From positions 1 through 13,199 of the forward strand of contig JANXNM010000363.1 of the NCBI GenBank assembly GCA_025354065.1: DNA of 13,199 nucleotides. The letters are read 5' to 3'. Made by a program: the position numbers and the translations under genes. Origin of the DNA: Synechococcales cyanobacterium 340R_concoct_173_sub. Lineage in GTDB: Bacteria > Cyanobacteriota > Cyanobacteriia > Leptolyngbyales > Leptolyngbyaceae. The notes beneath the pieces are model-generated. The model searched no databases. It saw only the letters and a program-made list of their open reading frames with translations, and had not been told where the DNA came from. Within the stretch, counting starts at the first letter, position 1, and every line of letters starts with the position of its first letter. Shown piece by piece: positions 7,425 to 13,199 of the stretch.

Positions 7425-8873
7425 ATGAATTCAGCCCAATATCAAACCCCTATCGCCGATCGTCTCCGCACTTCAGCCCAATCTGATAACGTTCCATTTC
7501 ATACTCCCGGTCATCACAAAGGCCAAGGAATTGATCCTAAATTAAAAACTTGGTGGGGCGAGGCCATCTTTCGGGCTGATCTACCCGAATTGCCAGAACT
7601 CGACAATTTGTTTGCACCAAATGGCATAATTGCAGAAGCCCAGACCTTAGCCGCAGAAGCTTGGGGAAGCGATCGGACTTTCTTCTTGACCAATGGCTCA
7701 ACTGCTGGCGTAATTGCATCAATTTTGGCGGTGTGTAATCCAGGCGATTCAGTCTTGGTGCCCCGTAATGTTCATCGATCGGTAATTTCAGGATTGATTC
7801 TCTCAGGCGCAAATCCAGTATTCATGATGCCAGAGTACGATGAACAATTAGGCATTGCTCACGGCGTTACAGTAGATACAATAGCAAATCATCTCGCTAG
7901 CAATCCTAAAATTAAAGCAGTTCTAATCGTCAACCCAACTTATTATGGTGTATGTAGTGATGTCGTTACGATTGCAAATTTAACTCATCAGTATGATCTA
8001 CCATTGATTGTAGACGAAGCCCACGGCGCACATTTTCAGTTTCATTCAGCCTTACCAACCGCAGCTTTATCAGCAGGCGCAGATATTGTCATTCAATCCA
8101 CTCATAAGACACTTTCAGCATTAACTCAAGCCTCAATGTTGCATATGCAAGGCGATCGAGTATCAGCCGATCGTTTAGCAAAATCATTACAGCTCGTTCA
8201 ATCCACAAGCCCAAGCTATTTACTACTCGCATCATTAGATACAGCGCGAATGCAAATGGTAACTCAAGGTGAAATACTATTAGGAGAAGCAATCGATCGG
8301 GTGCAAAGAGTACGATCGGAAATCAATAATATCACTAATATCACAACGTTAGAATTCACACATATCCCTGGATTCCATGAACTTGATCCATTACGAATTA
8401 CGGTTTTGATTTCTGGAATAGACGGGTTTACAGCGGATGAAATTCTACATGAGGAACTGGGAATCACCTGTGAACTGCCGGGACTTCAGAGTTTGACCTT
8501 TATCTCCACCCACGGCACCATAGACGCAGATTACGATCGGCTTCTGACGGGATTGCAAGAGTTAAGCGATCGGATTTTAGAACCCCACAATAACCCTTTT
8601 AACTATGAGCTTTTCACAGAAATTCCAACCATTGTTCTATCACCACGAGATGCTTTTTTTGCAAAGTCTAAACTAGTAAGCGTTAGTGATGCGATCGGCC
8701 TTACTTCAGCTGATTTAATCTGTCCCTATCCCCCCGGAATACCGATCGTTATGCCAGGAGAACGGATTACAGAAAACGCGATCGTATACTTACAGCAGAT
8801 TGTGGCGGCGGGAGGAGTGTTGACAGGGTGTGCTGATGGTGATTTGCAGATAATGCGAGTGATAGATAATTAA
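7425..8873 (+). CDS. PLP-dependent Orn/Lys/Arg decarboxylase (fold type I)
   Basis: A cytosolic pyridoxal-phosphate enzyme of 482 residues, the size of the Bacillus SpeA/YaaO-type short decarboxylases. Motifs in order: FHTPGHHKGQG (25-35), the N-terminal group signature; FLTNGSTAGV (87-96), phosphate and cofactor ring contacts; VDEAHGAH (196-203), with Asp197 likely binding the pyridine nitrogen; QSTHKTLSALTQ (224-235), with Lys228 the Schiff-base lysine; and a C-terminal CPYPPGIPIVMPGE block. The product would be agmatine, cadaverine or putrescine depending on substrate, feeding polyamine synthesis. Arginine is the commonest activity for this length class, but substrate cannot be read from sequence here, so no symbol is given. 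The ATG is 5 bases after the preceding stop and lacks a clear Shine-Dalgarno, which fits coupling to the small upstream gene. It converges on sufS with a 40-base gap. Confidence 0.93.
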   Translation: MNSAQYQTPIADRLRTSAQSDNVPFHTPGHHKGQGIDPKLKTWWGEAIFRADLPELPELDNLFAPNGIIAEAQTLAAEAWGSDRTFFLTNGSTAGVIASILAVCNPGDSVLVPRNVHRSVISGLILSGANPVFMMPEYDEQLGIAHGVTVDTIANHLASNPKIKAVLIVNPTYYGVCSDVVTIANLTHQYDLPLIVDEAHGAHFQFHSALPTAALSAGADIVIQSTHKTLSALTQASMLHMQGDRVSADRLAKSLQLVQSTSPSYLLLASLDTARMQMVTQGEILLGEAIDRVQRVRSEINNITNITTLEFTHIPGFHELDPLRITVLISGIDGFTADEILHEELGITCELPGLQSLTFISTHGTIDADYDRLLTGLQELSDRILEPHNNPFNYELFTEIPTIVLSPRDAFFAKSKLVSVSDAIGLTSADLICPYPPGIPIVMPGERITENAIVYLQQIVAAGGVLTGCADGDLQIMRVIDN

Positions 8874-8913
8874 GGAACGCATTATCGATTATGCAAACCA
8901 CAGATCAATCTAT

Positions 8914-10173
8914 TCACATTAGATCGGCGAAGAATGAAATAGTTTCTTTCAATGCTGAGATGAATATATCAATTTCCTCGCGGGTATTATAGAAATAAAC
9001 ACTAGCACGGGCAGTAGCTGTGACTTTGAGAATAGTATGCAATGGCTGAGTGCAATGATTGCCCGATCGCACGGCCACACCCGCTTGATCCATTAAGGTA
9101 GACAAATCATTGGCATGTAATCCTTCGACGGTAAATGCTGCAAGCGCCCCACGACCGCTACCGTCAGGGTTGGGCATGGGTCCATAAATCGTGAGGTTTG
9201 GAATCGTCGCGAGTTGTTCAAATAAGTATTTGATTAATTCTTGTTCGTAGTCATGAATTCGATCGAGACCAATGGCCATCAAATAATCCACCGCTGCCCC
9301 AATCGCAATGGCCTCGGCGATCGCTGGAGTGCCTGCTTCAAATTTGTGGGGTAAATCTGCATAGGTTGAATGATCCAAATACACATCTTGAATCATTTCA
9401 CCTCCACCCATAAATGGCGGCATCTCACGGAGCAAATCAAGTTTGCCATACAAAAAACCAATTCCAGTCGGCGCACACATCTTATGGCCGGATGCAACAA
9501 ACCAATCACAATCCAAATCCTGAACGTCAATTTTCATATGGGGCGCACTTTGGCATCCATCAATCAAAACCTTAGCCCCGATCGCATGGGCTTCCGACGC
9601 GATCGCTTTGACGGGATTGATGCAGCCTAATGTATTTGAAACGTGAACAACGGAGACGAGTTTGGTTTTTGGGGAGAGAAGCGATCGGTAATGGTCGAAA
9701 TCAAACGTTTGCTCGGGGGTTAATTGCACATGTTTCAAAACTGCCCCGGTCCGCTGAGCGACGAGTTGCCAGGGTACGAGATTGCTATGATGTTCCATGA
9801 CCGTGAGAATGATTTCATCCCCCGGTTTAAGCGTATTCATTCCCCAAGCGTAGGCGACTAAATTAATTGCTTCTGAAGCATTGCGGGTATAGACAATTTC
9901 GTCGCGCGATCGGGCATTGATGAAAACCGCCAATTTGTCCCGTGCGCCTTCGTAGGCTTCAGTAGCACGGGCACTAAGAGCATGGGCACCGCGATGGACA
10001 TTTGAGTTGTCCTGTTCGTAATAGTCCTGTAAGGCTTTAATGACGGCGATCGGCTTCTGGGAAGTTGCGGCGTTATCCAGATATACCAAAGGTTTGCCGT
10101 AGACTTCCTGATTCAAAATTGGAAAATCTTTACGGATTTCTAGGGCGAGGGATTTGGTGGCTGTGGGTGTCAT
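8914..10173 (-). CDS. sufS: Cysteine desulfurase SufS (group II)
   Basis: A PLP enzyme of 419 residues that removes sulfur from cysteine, leaving alanine and an enzyme persulfide passed to the SUF Fe-S cluster machinery. Visible motifs: [12 protein letters not shown] (30-41), [40 protein letters not shown] (126-136, cofactor-stacking His), [28 protein letters not shown] with Lys231 the Schiff-base lysine, and RSGNHCTQP (369-377) with Cys374 as the persulfide cysteine. The RSGNHC/RSGHHC form and short loop mark SufS/CsdA rather than NifS/IscS. ATG at 10173; the preceding bases (a HIP1 site, then CTT) contain no strong ribosome binding site. It follows cysW on the same strand after 157 bases and ends 40 bases from the convergent decarboxylase gene. 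The sufBCD genes usually associated with it are not in this window. Confidence 0.95.
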   Translation of the reverse strand: MTPTATKSLALEIRKDFPILNQEVYGKPLVYLDNAATSQKPIAVIKALQDYYEQDNSNVHRGAHALSARATEAYEGARDKLAVFINARSRDEIVYTRNASEAINLVAYAWGMNTLKPGDEIILTVMEHHSNLVPWQLVAQRTGAVLKHVQLTPEQTFDFDHYRSLLSPKTKLVSVVHVSNTLGCINPVKAIASEAHAIGAKVLIDGCQSAPHMKIDVQDLDCDWFVASGHKMCAPTGIGFLYGKLDLLREMPPFMGGGEMIQDVYLDHSTYADLPHKFEAGTPAIAEAIAIGAAVDYLMAIGLDRIHDYEQELIKYLFEQLATIPNLTIYGPMPNPDGSGRGALAAFTVEGLHANDLSTLMDQAGVAVRSGNHCTQPLHTILKVTATARASVYFYNTREEIDIFISALKETISFFADLM

Positions 10174-10229
10174 AAGGCGATCGCGAAGGTCGAATGCTTA
10201 TCTAGTGTAGCGAAGATTGGGGAATGTTG

Positions 10230-10305
10230 AGTTGAAAAATGAAGAATCAACTACAGATATAGGTAGTCCGACGACGGGGATTAGAGCTTCGTGAAGGACT
10301 ATCTA
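10230..10305 (-). promoter_or_regulatory. Hairpin-bearing cysW-sufS intergenic leader
   Basis: The 157-base gap between cysW and sufS holds two inverted repeats. TAGGTAGTCC (10260-10269) pairs with GGACTATCTA (10296-10305), a 10-pair stem with one G-T wobble and a 26-base loop. AGTTGA (10230-10235) pairs with TCAACT (10247-10252) around an 11-base AT-rich loop. On the minus strand both lie downstream of cysW and upstream of sufS. They could form a terminator or attenuator for the transport genes or a sufS operator. The large stem is not followed directly by a T-run, so a classical terminator is not supported. Confidence 0.4.
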
Positions 10306-10330
10306 CACTTATGAACATTACATTTTTTCC

Positions 10331-11185
10331 CTATTCAACTTTTCGCTCCAAAATCTCCTTGAGCACCAGGGTCACCACCGCCAAGAATGCCAACAGGACC
10401 GCCGCTGAATAGGCTGACTCCGTTTGGTATTGTTTGTATGCTTCCTCCACAAATAACGGTAAACTCTGGGTTTGTTGACTCAGGTTTCCCGACACCACGG
10501 ACACCGCCCCAAACTCGCCCATCGCCCGCGCATTGGTCAGCAACACACCATACAATAAACCCCAACGAATATTTGGTAAAGTCACACGCCAAAACGTCTG
10601 CCATTCACTTGCCCCCAGAGTTGCCGCTGCTTCTTCTTGTTCTGCCCCCGCTTCTTCTAATACTGGAATTACCTCGCGGACAACAAAGGGCATACTGACA
10701 AATAATGTTGCGAGTAACATTCCTGGAAACGCAAAAATAATTTGAATATTATTGCTATTCAACCAAGGCCCAAACCAACCCGATCGGCCATACAACAAAA
10801 TCAACATCAACCCGGCGACCACTGGCGAAATTGAAAAGGGTAAATCAATCACACTCAACAAAAACGATCGGCCCCAAAATCGATTCCGCGTCAAGGCCCA
10901 AGCCGCACACAGCCCAAAAACCACATTAATCGGTACTGCAATCAACGCCAACATCAACGTCAAGCCTGCGGCTGATAAAAAATCAGGTTTGGTTAAATTT
11001 TCAAAAAAGGCTCCCGTGCCTAGTCGGAAAGCTTGATAAAACACATTCACCGCTGGAATGTACAAGACTAATCCCAAATAGACAACAGTGATGCCAATTA
11101 AGAGTGTTGGCACCCAGCTTTTTTTTAGATTGCGATTGGTCAATGGCTTATCTAGCATAGTTAGCGGTTGTGGATTACTGGTCAT
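10331..11185 (-). CDS. cysW: Sulfate ABC transporter permease CysW
   Basis: One of two permease subunits of the sulfate/thiosulfate ABC importer in the plasma membrane; 284 residues. After a polar N-terminus (1-25) there are about six membrane segments, beginning near 25-48 and ending near 258-276. DLPFSISPVVAGL (114-126) is characteristic of CysW/CysT, and the cytoplasmic loop EEAAATLGASEWQTFWRVTLP (184-204) is the EAA motif that docks on the ATPase. NARAMGEFGAVSVVSGN is the CysW-type block following the EAA loop. The ATG at 11185 lies inside the end of cysT, an 11-base overlap indicating translational coupling; an internal ATG at 11158 is less likely. Downstream comes sufS rather than cysA, so the nucleotide-binding subunit must be encoded elsewhere or beyond the window. 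Confidence 0.94.
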   Translation of the reverse strand: MTSNPQPLTMLDKPLTNRNLKKSWVPTLLIGITVVYLGLVLYIPAVNVFYQAFRLGTGAFFENLTKPDFLSAAGLTLMLALIAVPINVVFGLCAAWALTRNRFWGRSFLLSVIDLPFSISPVVAGLMLILLYGRSGWFGPWLNSNNIQIIFAFPGMLLATLFVSMPFVVREVIPVLEEAGAEQEEAAATLGASEWQTFWRVTLPNIRWGLLYGVLLTNARAMGEFGAVSVVSGNLSQQTQSLPLFVEEAYKQYQTESAYSAAVLLAFLAVVTLVLKEILERKVE

Positions 11186-12038
11186 AGCGACGGCCCCAAG
11201 CTTGTAGTAAATTAATACTGAACAAAATCACCAACGAAATCATCAACATCACTACCCCAATCACCGTCGCCCCAGGCACATCAAATTGCTCTAGACGTTG
11301 AAAGACGAGTACGGGGGTAATTAAATCTTTAAACGGTGTATTCGAAGCCACAATCACCGTCGAACCATATTCACCGACAGCCCGCGAAAACCCTAAGGCC
11401 ACTCCCGTTAAAATCGATGGAAACAACGGGGGGAAAATTACATTCCAGAAGGTTTGCCAAGGCGACGCACCCAAACACCAAGCCGCTTCCTCAATGTCTT
11501 TATTAATCTCTTGCAATACAGGCTGCACCGTCCGCACCACAAACGGCAATGAAATAAAGACCATCGCGACCCCAACCCCCAAGCGACTAAAGGCAATCTG
11601 AATCCCAAACGGCGCAACCAACGAACCAACCCATCCCGTTTTGCTATACACCGTCGCGATCGTCAATCCGGCCACCGCCGTTGGCAAAGCAAAGGGCAAA
11701 TCTACCGAGGCTTCAATGAAGCGTTTCAGGGGGAAATCATAGCGCACCAAAGTCCAGGCAATTAATGTGCCAAAAAATCCATTAATTAATGCGGCAATAA
11801 ATGAAGTCGTAAAAGTCACATCATAAGTAGACAATGCGACAGGACTGGTTGCGATCGCCCAAAACTCAGCGGGTGAGACGGTTGCAGCTTTTGCAAACAT
11901 TGCTGAGATCGGGAGTATCAACATTAAAAAAAGATAGCCTAGGGTCACGCGCCATGCCCAAGAGGAGGCTTTAAGTTGCGCCCAAACTTGAAGGGGAAAG
12001 GATTGCGGTCGGATTGATTCTGAGACAGATGAATTCAT
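11175..12038 (-). CDS. cysT: Sulfate ABC transporter permease CysT (CysU)
   Basis: The partner permease of CysW in the sulfate/thiosulfate importer; 287 residues from the ATG at 12038. A TTG at 12050 would add four residues; neither has a strong ribosome binding site. The N-terminal 30 residues are cytoplasmic, and the first membrane helix is WRVTLGYLFLMLILPISAMF (29-48). DLPFALPTAVAGL and the EAA loop EEAAWCLGASPWQTFWNVIFP (from residue 183) identify the family, followed by SRAVGEYGSTVIVASN, which is CysT-specific (CysW has GEFGAVSVVSG). The gene begins 38 bases after the sbpA stop and overlaps cysW by 11 bases, so sbpA-cysT-cysW is one operon. The order matches the known cyanobacterial sulfate locus, without the regulator or ATPase sometimes interleaved. 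Confidence 0.94.
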   Translation of the reverse strand: MNSSVSESIRPQSFPLQVWAQLKASSWAWRVTLGYLFLMLILPISAMFAKAATVSPAEFWAIATSPVALSTYDVTFTTSFIAALINGFFGTLIAWTLVRYDFPLKRFIEASVDLPFALPTAVAGLTIATVYSKTGWVGSLVAPFGIQIAFSRLGVGVAMVFISLPFVVRTVQPVLQEINKDIEEAAWCLGASPWQTFWNVIFPPLFPSILTGVALGFSRAVGEYGSTVIVASNTPFKDLITPVLVFQRLEQFDVPGATVIGVVMLMISLVILFSINLLQAWGRRYDQ

Positions 12039-12076
12039 AGAGAAACCCAAATAATTAACTCGAAATTAGGATGAAC

Positions 12077-13114
12077 TTACAATCCATTACGAATGCGATC
12101 GAACATGGCCCCATCCGCAAAGAACTGCTGTTGAATTGCAGCCCAACCGCCATAGTCCTTCACCACCGCTAAATCTACAGCAGGATACCGAGCGACGTAC
12201 TCCGGCTTCTGTGCAACCACCTGATTCACCGGACGAAAGCCCGCCTTTGCAAATTCTTCCTGCCCCTCGGGACTATATAAATATTGTACAAATGCCTCAG
12301 CTACGGCTCGGTTTCCATGTTTATCCACATTCTTGTCTACGACAGCTACGGGGTTATCAATCGAAATATTGACCTTAGGAATTGCATATTCAATCTTCAC
12401 GCCTTTCTGTTGTAGCAATATCACTTCATTCTCATAATTAATCAATGCATCGCCTTGGCCTTGTTTGAAAAATGCATCACTCGACTCCCGCGAATCCTTG
12501 GCCATAATAGGCACATTTTTGAATGCTCTTTTCACTAAACTTTCCGCTTCTTTATCATTACCATGAAGCTTCATCGCCCCATTCCACACCGCCAAAAAAT
12601 TCCATCGTGCCACACCAGAAGTCTTTGGATCCGCCGTAATCCATTGCACTCCGTCTTTACTCAAATCATTCCAATCGTTAATTCCCTTTGGATTGCCGGG
12701 GCGGGTCATCAATGCCGCCACACTTTTCGACACGATCGCATCATTCGGCAATTCAGTTTCCCAACCCGGCTGAATCAATCCAGCTTTTTCAATTTTTTTC
12801 ATATCCAGCCCCAGAGATAAATGCACAACATCCGCATCTAAGCCATCAATCACCGCACGCGTCTGCGTCCCCGACCCACCATAACTGCGCTTAAATATCA
12901 CCGACTGCCCATGTTCCTGCTTCCATTTCTGAGCAAACTTAACAATGATCGCCTCGTGAGCTATTTTTGTCACCGAAAATGACACCAGTGTCACCTCGAC
13001 CTGATCGTCCGATGACTGCTTCCCACAGCTTATCAATCCCATCAAAAATAGGGTCATCAAACCTAACACTAGACTGCGTTTCATCACCAGCGATCGACCC
13101 TTCACAGCACCCAT
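12077..13114 (-). CDS. sbpA: Sulfate-binding lipoprotein SbpA, ABC transporter
   Basis: Periplasmic sulfate/thiosulfate-binding protein of 345 residues that delivers substrate to CysT/CysW. A basic, then hydrophobic N-terminus ends in a lipobox, GLISC (26-30), with Cys30 the predicted lipidated residue, so it is probably anchored to the outer face of the plasma membrane. Family blocks: VTLVSFSVTKIAHEAII (41-57), YGGSGTQTRAVIDGLDADVV (78-97), TADPKTSGVARWNFLAVW (160-177, anion-binding loop) and INYENEV. The ATG at 13114 has AGAGAG 7 bases upstream; an ATG at 13084 would give a more compact 20-residue signal peptide with a weaker site, so the start is not settled. It is the first gene of sbpA-cysT-cysW. 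Overlapping inverted repeats 50-80 bases upstream are candidates for sulfur-dependent control. Confidence 0.95.
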   Translation of the reverse strand: MGAVKGRSLVMKRSLVLGLMTLFLMGLISCGKQSSDDQVEVTLVSFSVTKIAHEAIIVKFAQKWKQEHGQSVIFKRSYGGSGTQTRAVIDGLDADVVHLSLGLDMKKIEKAGLIQPGWETELPNDAIVSKSVAALMTRPGNPKGINDWNDLSKDGVQWITADPKTSGVARWNFLAVWNGAMKLHGNDKEAESLVKRAFKNVPIMAKDSRESSDAFFKQGQGDALINYENEVILLQQKGVKIEYAIPKVNISIDNPVAVVDKNVDKHGNRAVAEAFVQYLYSPEGQEEFAKAGFRPVNQVVAQKPEYVARYPAVDLAVVKDYGGWAAIQQQFFADGAMFDRIRNGL

Positions 13115-13163
13115 AATCCGACTCTCTAATGCTCTGGCTGATTTAATCTACGGTACTTTGGTC

Positions 13164-13192
13164 GAGATAGCGGGGTATCTCCATGAAGGAGA
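13164..13192. promoter_or_regulatory. Overlapping inverted repeats upstream of sbpA
   Basis: GAGATA (13164-13169) and TATCTC (13176-13181) are perfect arms around GCGGGG. TCTCC (13178-13182) and GGAGA (13188-13192) are perfect arms around ATGAA. The two repeats share bases 13178-13181, so as hairpins they would exclude each other; as DNA they make three phased GAGA/TCTC half-sites. They lie 50-78 bases before the sbpA ATG, where an activator site for a sulfate-regulated operon is expected. A weak -10-like TAGATT follows on the minus strand (13145-13150). The regulator is not identified and the site is at the window edge. Confidence 0.4.
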
Positions 13193-13199
13193 ATCCTAC

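Noticed and set aside
8879..8894. Palindrome GCATTATCGATTATGC between the convergent decarboxylase and sufS genes as a bidirectional terminator
   Set aside because: It has no loop, is AT-rich with a mismatched pair and has no T-run on either strand; it is too weak to call.
10226..10252. Possible SufR operator upstream of sufS
   Set aside because: The reported cyanobacterial SufR site has the form CAAC-N6-GTTG. Here the arms occur in the opposite order (GTTGA then TCAAC) with an 11-base spacer, so it does not match.
10335..11036. Open frames on both strands overlapping cysW (up to about 100 codons)
   Set aside because: They are out-of-frame or antisense readings of cysW, which has unmistakable permease motifs.

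Overview
This 13.2 kb window looks like the chromosome of a cyanobacterium. The octamer GCGATCGC (HIP1) occurs at least ten times (starts near 556, 1082, 3819, 4493, 6692, 7153, 9317, 9599, 10177, 11851), and shorter CGATCG cores are scattered throughout. The gene content agrees: a DUF3120 membrane protein, a CrtL-type lycopene cyclase, a cyanobacterial-type SbpA and a fold-I Orn/Lys/Arg decarboxylase. The species cannot be named from sequence alone. No rRNA, tRNA, CRISPR array, transposase or phage gene was seen, and no gene-free stretch exceeds 300 bases.

Layout. (1) 1-280, minus: N-terminal part of a Uma2/DUF820 protein that runs off the window. (2) 281-500: non-coding, with clustered AGTGATT/CGATCG inverted repeats. 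(3) about 501-3707, minus: a 1068-residue protein that resembles eukaryotic phosphorylase kinase alpha subunits from end to end, with a GH15 glucoamylase-like N-terminal domain. (4) about 3809-4546, minus: DUF3120 membrane protein. A short AT-rich divergent region separates it from (5) uppP, undecaprenyl-diphosphatase (4780-5634, plus). (6) 5789-8873, plus: crtL, a small 108-residue protein and a PLP decarboxylase, closely spaced and probably co-transcribed at least in part. (7) 8914-13114, minus: sbpA - cysT - cysW - sufS, a sulfur block.

How they fit. The sulfur block joins sulfate uptake (lipoprotein binding protein plus two permease subunits) to a cysteine desulfurase that mobilises sulfur for Fe-S clusters. 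The ATPase CysA is not in the window, and sufS sits where it might be expected. UppP recycles the lipid carrier for cell-wall synthesis, CrtL makes beta-carotene-type rings, and the decarboxylase feeds polyamine metabolism. The most interesting item is the phosphorylase-kinase-alpha-like protein: it keeps the family's framework and the GH15 general acid, but by eye lacks the second catalytic glutamate. That suggests a sugar-sensing or scaffold role rather than a hydrolase. I found no clear new multi-gene defence or mobile system here.
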